Part shown: piece by piece, positions 1-5,048 of the stretch
Layout: each line of letters opens with the position of its first letter
How positions within the stretch are numbered: position 1 is the first letter of the stretch
NCBI GenBank assembly: GCA_023396535.1
Contig: JAEWWD010000077.1
Coordinates: 1-5,260, forward strand
DNA: 5,260 bases
Source of the DNA: Bacillota bacterium
Lineage (GTDB): Bacteria > Bacillota > Clostridia > Christensenellales > CAG-138
Direction: 5' to 3'
Made by a program: the position numbers and the translations under genes
The notes under the pieces: model-generated
Database searches by the model: none
Told to the model about the DNA's origin: nothing
Seen by the model: only the letters and a program-made list of their open reading frames with translations

Positions 1-736
1 AGGTATGGTTGACAATCTGCACATCGCCTGCCCAAACGGACAGTCTCCCATTTGAATCCTCCGAGTACTCAATATTTGAGAGTTTGGACAGCTCGTCCAG
101 CAGCAGATTGCGCTTGTCCCTGAGATCGTTCGCATTGTCGCCGTCCAGCTCGAATACCTCGATGCTTCTGTTGTATGATGCGATAGAGGTTGAGATTTCG
201 TTGATGCGCTGCACTGTCGCCTTCATGGAATCGTTCATCTGGTTTTGCAGATCTGAAAGCTGCTGATAATAATGATTGAACGTTTCGGTCATGGTGATGG
301 CGGCTTGCTGCATGCTGGTGCGAATTTCCTTGCTCAACGCATCTTTTGAAAGTTCCTGTACGCTGTCAAAAAAATCCGACAAGGTCGTCGAAATACTGGA
401 TTCGCTGGTTTCATCAAACAACGCCTCCATGTATTCCATTTCGTTTGTGCGCGTCTCCCATTCGCCAAGATTGGAGTATTCCTTCCTGAGCGCACGGTCG
501 ACGTACGCGTTCCTGATCTGCGAGACCGACTGGATAACTACGCCGGCGCCGACTGCGCTTCTGGCGATCGTAGAGAAACGGCCGGAAAGCTCGGCGGGGG
601 AAATAGATTGGAGAATCAGCCGCTGCCGCGTATATCCTTCCGTACCGGCGTTCGCAATGTTATGACCCGTCAGGTTAATACCCTGCTGGCTTGTAAACAA
701 TGCCGATTTTGCGATTTCCAGACCGTAAAATGACAT
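1..736 (-). CDS. flgK: Flagellar hook-filament junction protein FlgK (HAP1), N-terminal part
   Basis: FlgK is the first of the two junction proteins that join the flagellar hook to the filament; it is exported through the flagellar type III apparatus and acts outside the cell. I translated this frame by hand: it opens with ATG at 736 and runs off the window edge after 245 complete codons, so roughly the first 40-50% of a usual FlgK is present. Residues 1-45 are the typical D0 helix (MSFYGLEIAKSALFTSQQGI, then the family hallmark HNIANAGTEGYTRQ). Residues from about 90 to 220 are long helices with the usual DLRDKRNLLLDELSKLSNI stretch that precedes the beta-rich domains. There is no cysteine in the visible part, as normal for an axial protein. 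The start lies 7 bases after the flgN stop, and its ribosome site (GAGGG) overlaps that TGA, so the two are probably translationally coupled. FlgN upstream is the known chaperone for FlgK. Confidence 0.95.
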   Translation of the reverse strand, partial: MSFYGLEIAKSALFTSQQGINLTGHNIANAGTEGYTRQRLILQSISPAELSGRFSTIARSAVGAGVVIQSVSQIRNAYVDRALRKEYSNLGEWETRTNEMEYMEALFDETSESSISTTLSDFFDSVQELSKDALSKEIRTSMQQAAITMTETFNHYYQQLSDLQNQMNDSMKATVQRINEISTSIASYNRSIEVFELDGDNANDLRDKRNLLLDELSKLSNIEYSEDSNGRLSVWAGDVQIVNHT

Positions 737-743
737 AGTACCC

Positions 744-1247
744 TCACGCTTCCCGTTCGATCAGCCTGCGGGGCGCCCCGCCCCCCGTGCTTATCTGCCC
801 GGAGCTCGCATAGGTGCCGGTAATAGGCTCCGACTGCTGCATGATCGCGTCAATACAGAACGAAGTATATTGCAACTGGGTGCGCAGCAGATTTTGGTTC
901 AGCTTATTAAGCGCGCTCAGTTCGCGCACAACTTCCTTATATTTATCCCGAAGCGCCTCCAATGCGCCGCGATCATTCTCCGGCAGCTTCTTCGCAAGAT
1001 AGGCGATATCGACATTGCCGCGGTAGCCGTCTTCATTCGCAAGAGCTGCAAACATTGCCTCCCTATGCGCAACAACGCATTTCAGACGATCAAGCGATTC
1101 GCTTTCAAGCCTGGTCAGCCTGCTAATTTCGTCAACATCATTGCCGATAAGCGCGACCTTTTTGCGTTTCCCATACTCCAACAGGCCGACATAGAGTCCG
1201 AGCTCCTCGGATAGTATGTTGTTCAGCTCATGTGTCAGGTTTTGCAT
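744..1247 (-). CDS. flgN: Flagellar export chaperone FlgN
   Basis: FlgN is a cytoplasmic helical chaperone that binds the C-terminal ends of the junction proteins FlgK and FlgL and delivers them to the export gate. The product is 167 residues, normal for Firmicute FlgN. It is almost wholly helical: a first helix near residues 4-27, a charged middle with RLTRLESESLDRL at about 44-56, and a third long helix at 97-138. A glycine/serine-rich tail follows and ends in RRLIEREA, close to the tail seen in many clostridial FlgN proteins. I chose the ATG at 1247 because an excellent ribosome site (AAGGAGGTG, 1254-1262) lies six bases before it. A GTG at 1256 in the same frame is part of that ribosome site and so is not the start. 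The gene lies 34 bases after flgM and 7 bases before flgK, the same order as in Bacillus (flgM-flgN-flgK). Primary sequence conservation in this family is low, so the call rests on length, helices, tail and position together. Confidence 0.88.
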   Translation of the reverse strand: MQNLTHELNNILSEELGLYVGLLEYGKRKKVALIGNDVDEISRLTRLESESLDRLKCVVAHREAMFAALANEDGYRGNVDIAYLAKKLPENDRGALEALRDKYKEVVRELSALNKLNQNLLRTQLQYTSFCIDAIMQQSEPITGTYASSGQISTGGGAPRRLIEREA

Positions 1248-1253
1248 GCATAA

Positions 1254-1262
1254 CACCTCCTT
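1254..1262 (-). promoter_or_regulatory. Ribosome binding site of flgN
   Basis: AAGGAGGTG, a near-perfect complement of the 16S rRNA tail, ends six bases before the ATG at 1247. It contains the GTG at 1256 and therefore rules that codon out as the start of flgN. Confidence 0.88.
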
Positions 1263-1281
1263 CGCAGCACGTGCGGACGGG

Positions 1282-1560
1282 TTATTCGCCCAGCATCTTT
1301 TCAGCCACCTTTATTGCGGGTACAGAATATGTATTATTCTCTATCTGCTGCTTGAGGGCGGCTATTTTTTCGCTTCTGGAGACGTCCGTCTGCGCGAACG
1401 CTTCTTTCGCCGCCTTAAGTGCGGAAGAAAACGATTTTGCTGTTTGAGAAAGCTCCACTTTGTCCGTTCCCATGGAATATGCGGAAAGGGAAGTCATCTG
1501 CTCCCGCACGCACATATACCGGCTATATATCTCCTTGGGAGGTATCGAATTGATTCTCAT
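1282..1560 (-). CDS. flgM: Anti-sigma-28 factor FlgM
   Basis: FlgM binds and holds the flagellar sigma factor (FliA/SigD) until the hook-basal body is complete. In enteric bacteria it is then exported through the new hook, which frees the sigma factor to start late genes. The product is 92 residues, the usual size. The N-terminus (MRINSIPPKEIYSRY) is the flexible part. The C-terminal half carries the sigma-binding signature: VELSQTAK at 35-42, a helix to about 55, then SRSEKIAALKQQIENNTYSV at 61-80 followed by AIKVAEKMLGE. This matches the family pattern R-x-EKV-x-x-LK-x-x-I-x-x-G-x-Y ... A-x-K-M-L, except that Asn stands where Gly is common before TY. The gene sits between the FlgG-like gene (42 bases) and flgN (34 bases). 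Its target, fliA, lies upstream in the same direction, so sigma and anti-sigma may be co-transcribed. Confidence 0.93.
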   Translation of the reverse strand: MRINSIPPKEIYSRYMCVREQMTSLSAYSMGTDKVELSQTAKSFSSALKAAKEAFAQTDVSRSEKIAALKQQIENNTYSVPAIKVAEKMLGE

Positions 1561-1563
1561 GCT

Positions 1564-1574
1564 ATCACATCCAT
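1564..1574 (-). promoter_or_regulatory. Ribosome binding site of flgM, with imperfect core
   Basis: ATGGATGTGAT matches the extended Shine-Dalgarno AAGGAGGTGAT at 9 of 11 positions and lies three bases before the ATG. One mismatch falls inside the GGAGG core, so initiation is probably weaker than for flgN just downstream, whose site is near perfect. The strength is inferred; the match is directly visible. Confidence 0.6.
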
Positions 1575-1602
1575 CCAGTATTTTCGCACTTTACGCCATT
1601 GC

Positions 1603-2364
1603 TCATGTCCTGAGATTATTTCCGATAGCGTCCATTTCATCTGCCGTTTTGAGCGCGGTGGCCGCAAACGCGAACGCCTTCTGCGCCCGTATCAACTGCG
1701 TCATTTCCGTCACGAGATCCACATTCGAGCCTTCCAGAAATCCCTGATTGACCACTGCATTTTCCTTGGTTTGCGCTTGGCCGGAAGCCTGCGTCTGCTG
1801 GAAGCAACTGTTGCCGACCGCAAGCAGACCGTCGTTGTTGGGGAATACCGCTATATTCAGCTTCCCGCAGGATGTGCCGTTAAGCGTCAGCTCACCCGAT
1901 TCACTGATTTTCAGCTCGCTCAGGTCGCCTGCAGGCAACGGGATTTTGCCGCCGCTTGTATTGGTTACATAGTAACCGTCCGCAGTTACAAGGTAACGTC
2001 CGCCGGACTCGGAAGAGATTGCAAAGCCGCCGTTACGCGTATATAAAAGATTACCCCCCGAATCCTGTACCGTAAAAAACCCATCGCCGGATATACAGAA
2101 ATCCAGCGGGACACCCGTCTGCATGGTAACGCCCTCCGCAAACGAGCGGTTGATAGAGGAAACAGCGACGCCCGTTCCCCTCTGCAGGCTTGTATCCTGC
2201 GTATTCGTAGGCCTGGTCAGCGCGTTATACAGCGTATCCTTGAAATTCACGCTACTTGATTTGAACCCCGGCGTGCTGACGTTGGCAATATTGTTCGCTA
2301 TGGTATCCAACCGCGTCTGCTGCGCAAGCACCGCGCTTTTAGCGGATAAAGAAGTCTGCATCAT
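1603..2364 (-). CDS. flhP: Flagellar rod/hook-family protein, FlgG/FlhP type
   Basis: This is the second of two adjacent flagellar rod/hook-family proteins and the more FlgG-like; Bacillus calls the pair FlhO and FlhP. The product would form part of the distal rod or rod-hook region outside the cytoplasmic membrane after type III export. Length is 253 residues from the first ATG, slightly short of E. coli FlgG (about 260). The N-terminal hallmark TIANNIANVSTPGFKSSSVN is at 21-40. The middle has RGTGV at 62-66 and SGDGFFTV at 92-99, then YTRNGGF and YLVTADGYYV. The C-terminus has the typical EGSNVDLVTEMTQLIRAQKA at 211-230. I chose the ATG at 2364 (a second ATG at 2361 is equally possible) because GGGAG lies six bases before it. 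A longer reading would add 19 residues lying inside the upstream gene and lacking family similarity. The start is 10 bases after the flhO stop, which the ribosome site overlaps. Three cysteines (90, 166, 187) are unusual for an exported axial protein. Confidence 0.92.
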   Translation of the reverse strand: MMQTSLSAKSAVLAQQTRLDTIANNIANVSTPGFKSSSVNFKDTLYNALTRPTNTQDTSLQRGTGVAVSSINRSFAEGVTMQTGVPLDFCISGDGFFTVQDSGGNLLYTRNGGFAISSESGGRYLVTADGYYVTNTSGGKIPLPAGDLSELKISESGELTLNGTSCGKLNIAVFPNNDGLLAVGNSCFQQTQASGQAQTKENAVVNQGFLEGSNVDLVTEMTQLIRAQKAFAFAATALKTADEMDAIGNNLRT

Positions 2365-2374
2365 GGGCCGCTCC

Positions 2375-3133
2375 CTATACCTTTCCGATGTCGTTGACGG
2401 CGCGGCTGAGCGTTTCGTCAATCATTTTGACCATGCGCTGGCTCGTTTCGTACGTCCGCGAGGCGGACATCAAATCCAGCATCTCGCTTGTAATATCCGT
2501 GTTCGAGCTTTCAAGATATCCCTGGCGGACGGTAGCGTTATCGGCTGCCTGCGCCGCCTGGTTAGTCTCGTTAATAAACAGTCCGTTGCCCACTTTTCTA
2601 AGCCCCGACATATCGGCAAAGCTGGCGATTTTCAACTTTCCGGCGCTGGTACCGTCCGCGTTGAACACATTGCCCTTCTCGTCCACAATAAAATTTGGCG
2701 AAGTAACCTTTATAAAACCGTTCGTACCGGAAACCCGGTTGCCGTCGCCTGTAACAAGATATTCGTCCCTGTCCAGCGTAAAGCTGCCGTTGCGCGTGTA
2801 GCGCTCCCCCGCGGTTGTGGAAATCGTAAAAAAACCGTCACCCGTAATCGCCATATCTGCGGGCCGATCCGTCTGTTCGAGGCTTCCTTGCTCAAAGGAC
2901 GTAAGGACCTCGTCAATATGTACGCCCGTATTCAGGTTGCCCACTTGCGCCGAACCGCGTCTTGTTGAAGGATCTCCGACTCTTTGTAGTAACATATCCT
3001 CGAATGAGCGGGATATAAGGCTATCCGCCTTATACCCTGTCGTATCCATATTGGCGATGTTATTGGTAATCACATCGACCTTTTTCCGCTGTACCAACAT
3101 ATTGGTGGCGGAAAGATACAAACCCCGCAGCAT
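2375..3133 (-). CDS. flhO: Flagellar rod/hook-family protein, FlgF/FlhO type
   Basis: This is the first of the tandem rod/hook-family genes, expected to build the distal rod together with the FlgG-like neighbour. The product is 252 residues with no cysteine. Domains in order: N-terminal D0 helix with VITNNIANMDTTGYKADSLI at 21-40; then GSAQVGNLNTGVHIDE with a degenerate form of the family's GxGV element; MAITGDGFFTISTTAGERYT around 84-103 followed by RNGSFTLDRDEYLVTGDGNR; and a C-terminal SSNTDITSEMLDLMSASRTY with the closing amphipathic helix. The C-terminal motif (SNTDITSEM) departs further from classical FlgG (SNV-type) than that of its neighbour, which is why I place it as FlhO/FlgF. The ATG at 3133 has GGAGG four bases upstream, a short but workable spacing. 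The 83-base gap before it is the largest inside the run after fliA and holds a candidate sigma-28 promoter. A general name such as flagellar hook-basal body protein is the safe alternative. Confidence 0.9.
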   Translation of the reverse strand: MLRGLYLSATNMLVQRKKVDVITNNIANMDTTGYKADSLISRSFEDMLLQRVGDPSTRRGSAQVGNLNTGVHIDEVLTSFEQGSLEQTDRPADMAITGDGFFTISTTAGERYTRNGSFTLDRDEYLVTGDGNRVSGTNGFIKVTSPNFIVDEKGNVFNADGTSAGKLKIASFADMSGLRKVGNGLFINETNQAAQAADNATVRQGYLESSNTDITSEMLDLMSASRTYETSQRMVKMIDETLSRAVNDIGKV

Positions 3134-3179
3134 ACATCCTCCAAACGGGACATAAAGTATCCGATCCCGTACACCTATT

Positions 3180-3206
3180 ACATCGTAAAAAACGGCCAGT
3201 ACTTTA
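3180..3206 (-). promoter_or_regulatory. Candidate sigma-28 (FliA/SigD) promoter before flhO
   Basis: Reading the minus strand, TAAA (3203-3206) is followed after exactly 15 bases by TACGATGT (3180-3187). The family consensus is TAAA-N15-GCCGATAA. The -35 box is complete and the -10 box keeps the central CGAT, but the leading GC and trailing AA are not kept. Transcription would start near 3173, giving a leader of about 40 bases before flhO. If real, it would let FliA raise expression of flhO, flhP, flgM, flgN and flgK after the sigma factor becomes free. The match is seen directly; activity is inferred, and a partial match of this length can occur by chance. Confidence 0.45.
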
Positions 3207-3216
3207 GCCCTTTTTC

Positions 3217-3738
3217 TTATATACCACGTTTTTTGTAAAGACCCAGCACGAGATCCACCTCGCCCCGCGAGACGTTCAATTCTTTCGCGATTTTTTCCGC
3301 GTTTAGGCCTGCCTGATACAGCTCGCCTACCCGATCGCTTGTTGTCTTCCTTTTGGGACCCGGCTTTTTGCGCTGCGTCGTCGTTGCCAGTCTCGATTCC
3401 AGCACGGGTGTTTTGGCCTTTTCTTTGTTTCGCTGCTGCATCTCATCACGCATATCGTTGTAAAGCTGCTCCATACTCTCAAGCATGGACGAGGCCTCTT
3501 CGCGCTGATGCCTGATTTCCCCATGCGCTTCCTGCAATTCCTCCTCCAGATTGCGCATGGCGCCTTCCAGCCGCCTGTACTGCGCCATGAGCAGCTCGGA
3601 GGAATCTTCAAGCTCCGGCGGCTTTACCGGCGCTTTTTCCTCTTCCGTGCGCGACCGTTTCAGTCTACTGTTTAAATAGAGAACCGCGCAGACCAGCAGA
3701 AATACAAATGTGGCAAATAAATAATAGGTATAATCCAT
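3217..3738 (-). CDS. Membrane-anchored coiled-coil protein with C-terminal HTH, in the SwrB position
   Basis: I do not recognise this as a fully characterised protein. In Bacillus subtilis the gene directly after sigD is swrB, a single-span membrane protein that promotes activation of flagellar type III export; this product has a similar size and build and lies two genes after fliA. The 173 residues show a membrane helix at about 4-22 (YYLFATFVFLLVCAVLYL) followed by a basic stretch (RLKRSR), so most of the protein should be cytoplasmic. A strongly charged coiled coil runs from about 47 to 107, then a basic patch RKKPGPKRK at 123-131. The C-terminal helix-turn-helix-like segment at 134-168 includes AGLNAEKIAKELNVSRGEVD, a pattern common in Firmicute flagellar-operon proteins of this type. 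The ATG at 3738 has GAGGT six bases upstream. The HTH-like end may bind protein rather than DNA. Orthology to SwrB is an inference from position and architecture, so no symbol is given. Confidence 0.82.
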   Translation of the reverse strand: MDYTYYLFATFVFLLVCAVLYLNSRLKRSRTEEEKAPVKPPELEDSSELLMAQYRRLEGAMRNLEEELQEAHGEIRHQREEASSMLESMEQLYNDMRDEMQQRNKEKAKTPVLESRLATTTQRKKPGPKRKTTSDRVGELYQAGLNAEKIAKELNVSRGEVDLVLGLYKKRGI

Positions 3739-3762
3739 TGATCAACCTCATAATAAGTAAAT

Positions 3763-3784
3763 TTTCGAGGGAACACCCTCTAAA
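3763..3784 (-). other. Intercistronic inverted repeat between the two uncharacterised genes
   Basis: A perfect 5-bp stem (GAGGG/CCCTC, 3767-3771 with 3776-3780) closes a 4-base loop. After one mismatched pair it is extended by three A-T pairs (3763-3765 with 3782-3784). On the minus strand it is not followed by a U tract, so it does not look like a terminator. It could affect RNA stability or the access of ribosomes to the downstream start, which lies about 25 bases further on. The repeat is visible; any role is a guess. Confidence 0.35.
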
Positions 3785-3791
3785 TGAACCA

Positions 3792-4106
3792 TTAAATCTC
3801 GATATCGATTTTCCTCGGCTCGCCTTTTAAAAGCATGGCGCTGCTTTTATCAGCGTCATGTGCACTGTGTTCTTCCCGTTTCTTGCCGCCCTCTCTGCGT
3901 TTTCGCTCCCGCTCACGTCGTATTTCAACATCAGACGGCTCGAAGATATCCCGTATCTGCTCCTGCTCCCTTTGCGCGTCTGCGGCGGCTTTCGCGTGTA
4001 TCCCCGACTGCGCCAACTCGCCGCTTTTAAGCAGACTGTTTACTTCTTTGGAATATTCCGTTACCTTATGGATCATAATTTTGGAACCCAGATCCTGAAC
4101 CGCCAT
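3792..4106 (-). CDS. Small highly charged protein of unknown function in the flagellar operon
   Basis: I do not recognise a named family. The product is 104 residues, soluble, with no membrane segment and no cysteine. Residues 1-50 look helical, with a conserved-looking start MAVQDLGSKIMIHKVTEYSK and an alanine/glutamine-rich stretch at 38-51. Residues 61-79 are extremely charged and mostly basic (EIRRERERKRREGGKKREE). The chain ends in a hydrophobic/acidic alternation, RKIDIEI. Small proteins with an N-terminal helical half, a charged linker and a short beta-like end are often found directly after fliA/sigD in clostridial flagellar operons; that comparison is from memory and not checked. I chose the ATG at 4106 because AAAGGAGGG (4112-4120) lies five bases before it; an ATG at 4124 would put that ribosome site inside the gene. 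It lies 65 bases after fliA and 53 before the membrane-anchored protein, so a flagellar role is likely from context only. Confidence 0.75.
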   Translation of the reverse strand: MAVQDLGSKIMIHKVTEYSKEVNSLLKSGELAQSGIHAKAAADAQREQEQIRDIFEPSDVEIRRERERKRREGGKKREEHSAHDADKSSAMLLKGEPRKIDIEI

Positions 4107-4111
4107 GGAAT

Positions 4112-4120
4112 CCCTCCTTT
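4112..4120 (-). promoter_or_regulatory. Ribosome binding site that decides the start of the 104-residue protein
   Basis: AAAGGAGGG followed by a five-base spacer and ATG at 4106. It is the strongest initiation signal in this gap and makes the in-frame ATG at 4124 improbable as the start. Confidence 0.85.
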
Positions 4121-4149
4121 CCATCGCCCAGTTCCCGTCAGGCGCCGAA

Positions 4150-4171
4150 CCCGGAAGATTTCCCTTCCCGG
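4150..4171 (-). other. Inverted repeat directly after the fliA stop codon
   Basis: GGAAG (4153-4157) pairs with CTTCC (4164-4168) around a six-base loop. One mismatched pair and two further G-C pairs (4150-4151 with 4170-4171) extend the stem. It begins at the base after the fliA stop. No U tract follows on the minus strand (the next bases are GTTCGG), so it is not a convincing terminator. It might act as a barrier to 3' decay that separates fliA levels from those of the downstream genes. The structure is visible; the role is inferred. Confidence 0.35.
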
Positions 4172-4930
4172 TTATATGGTATTCATAGCCTGTATTTTCG
4201 ATCGGAATTTCATAATCGCCTTGGAATGTATCTGGGAGGCGCGCGATTCGGATACGCCGAGCACCTCGGCAATTTCCTTGAGCGTAAGCTCTTCGTAATA
4301 ATACAATGTGATCACAAGGCGTTCCTTTTCCGGCAGAGTCTCTATCATGTCGGCGAGAATGTGCTTCATCTCCTTGTTTTCCAGGCGTTCCTCGGGGGTC
4401 TCGCTATTGTCCTGCACGACCTGTGCGAGGGAGCATTCGTTGTTGATGAGCTCTTCAAAATGCATGACGTTGAACATATGCATTTTTCCGACAATTTTCT
4501 GCAATTCACGCTCGCCCATATCCAGATGTTCCGCTACTTCCTGATCCGTCGGCTCGCGCTGCAGCGTATTTTCCAGCTCGCTGTATGCCCCTGTGATTGC
4601 TTGTATTTTCCGTCTCAGACTGGAAGGCGCCCAATCCTGCTTGCGCATATGGTCGATAATCTCCCCGCGGATTCGCATTGTCGCATAATGCTCAAACTGT
4701 ATCTCGCGCTTTATATCAAATTTGTTGATGGCGTCGATCAGACCAAGTACGCCGCAACTCAATAAATCGTCAAAGTTGCTGTAGCCTTCGTATGTCGGCA
4801 ACAGTCTGTAGACGATTCGCTTGACGAGATACATATAATGCAGGACGATCTCGTTCTTCGTGTCCTGTGAACCGTCCTGCGTATAACTTTCCCAGAGCCG
4901 CTGCGCCGCTGCGTTTCCCACATCAGGCAT
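4172..4930 (-). CDS. fliA: RNA polymerase sigma factor for flagellar genes, FliA/SigD (sigma-28)
   Basis: This sigma-70 family factor directs RNA polymerase to late flagellar, motility and chemotaxis promoters and is held inactive by FlgM. The product is 252 residues, normal for the group. Region 2 spans about 27-110: FDDLLSCGVLGLIDAINKFD at 53-72, FEHYATMRIRGEIIDHMR at 79-96, then QDWAPSSLRRK at 98-108. Region 3 spans about 109-150, with EPTDQEVAEHLDMGERELQK at 126-145. Region 4 spans about 196-246, with LPEKERLVITLYYYEELTLK at 199-218 and the helix-turn-helix LKEIAEVLGVSESRASQIHS at 217-236. Ser103 stands where the group normally has Arg (DWxPRS), in the segment near -10 recognition. The ATG at 4930 has GGAGG eight bases upstream. 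Unlike Bacillus, no chemotaxis genes lie between flhG and this gene. The FlgM target is encoded with it in the same run. SigF- or SigB-type factors are less likely given the context and the RIRGEIIDHMR segment. Confidence 0.96.
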   Translation of the reverse strand: MPDVGNAAAQRLWESYTQDGSQDTKNEIVLHYMYLVKRIVYRLLPTYEGYSNFDDLLSCGVLGLIDAINKFDIKREIQFEHYATMRIRGEIIDHMRKQDWAPSSLRRKIQAITGAYSELENTLQREPTDQEVAEHLDMGERELQKIVGKMHMFNVMHFEELINNECSLAQVVQDNSETPEERLENKEMKHILADMIETLPEKERLVITLYYYEELTLKEIAEVLGVSESRASQIHSKAIMKFRSKIQAMNTI

Positions 4931-4942
4931 GTATGTATCCTC

Positions 4943-4960
4943 CGACTCAAGATCGACTCA
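4943..4960 (-). repeat. 7-bp direct repeat in the fliA leader
   Basis: TGAGTCG occurs twice on the minus strand (4943-4949 and 4954-4960), 11 bases apart, which is about one helical turn. The copy nearer the gene shares its last base with the GGAGG ribosome site of fliA (4939-4943). The repeat is short and could be chance. Its position between the likely transcription start and the ribosome site would suit a regulator of fliA transcription or translation. Confidence 0.35.
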
Positions 4961-4982
4961 TGTAGGTATATAGCGTATATTC

Positions 4983-5011
4983 ATACTAGCATAACGGGGA
5001 AATATATGCAA
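4983..5011 (-). promoter_or_regulatory. Likely housekeeping (sigma-A) promoter with extended -10 before fliA
   Basis: On the minus strand, TTGCAT (5006-5011) is followed after 17 bases by TAGTAT (4983-4988), preceded by TGC (4989-4991), which forms an extended -10 element. The -35 matches the consensus TTGACA at three of six positions and the -10 matches TATAAT at four of six. The 17-base spacing is optimal and the TGn element can make up for the weak -35. Transcription would start near 4976, giving a leader of about 46 bases to the fliA ATG. The surrounding bases are AT-rich compared with the coding regions, as expected for a promoter. Confidence 0.58.
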
Positions 5012-5025
5012 ATACTGACATATAA

Positions 5026-5040
5026 CCCCTTGATTCGGGG
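5026..5040 (-). terminator. Weak hairpin after flhG, possible terminator or attenuator
   Basis: CCCC (5037-5040 read on the minus strand) pairs with GGGG (5026-5029) around a seven-base loop, eight bases after the flhG stop. What follows is TTATATGT, which is AT-rich but not a true U tract. A 4-bp stem is short for an intrinsic terminator, so partial read-through from flhG into fliA is expected. It lies just before the promoter proposed for fliA, which fits a transcription-unit boundary. Confidence 0.28.
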
Positions 5041-5048
5041 ATAATATA

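Noticed and set aside
1216..2046. Long plus-strand open frame of 276 codons opposite flgM, flgN and the FlgG-like gene
   Set aside because: It lies opposite well-recognised minus-strand genes, its product is rich in Arg, Cys and His with no recognisable family, and it has no fitting ribosome site. It is a shadow of the real genes.
2365..2421. Nineteen-residue N-terminal extension of the FlgG-like gene overlapping the end of flhO
   Set aside because: The added residues do not resemble any rod protein N-terminus, and the good ribosome site lies directly before the ATG at 2364.
2123..2968. Long plus-strand open frame of 281 codons opposite flhO and flhP
   Set aside because: Same reasoning: low-quality composition, no family similarity, and full overlap with two clear rod/hook-family genes.
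3188..3215. Possible bidirectional terminator after the membrane-anchored protein (A tract, GGC/GCC stem, T tract)
   Set aside because: The core stem is only three G-C pairs with a ten-base loop and a G-G mismatch before the A-T pairs, too weak for a confident call. It also overlaps the candidate sigma-28 promoter.
4107..4124. Upstream ATG at 4124 for the 104-residue protein
   Set aside because: It would place the strong AAAGGAGGG site inside the coding sequence and has no comparable site of its own.
4226..4765. Plus-strand open frame of 179 codons opposite fliA
   Set aside because: It lies wholly inside fliA in the opposite sense and its His- and Phe-rich product shows no recognisable domain.
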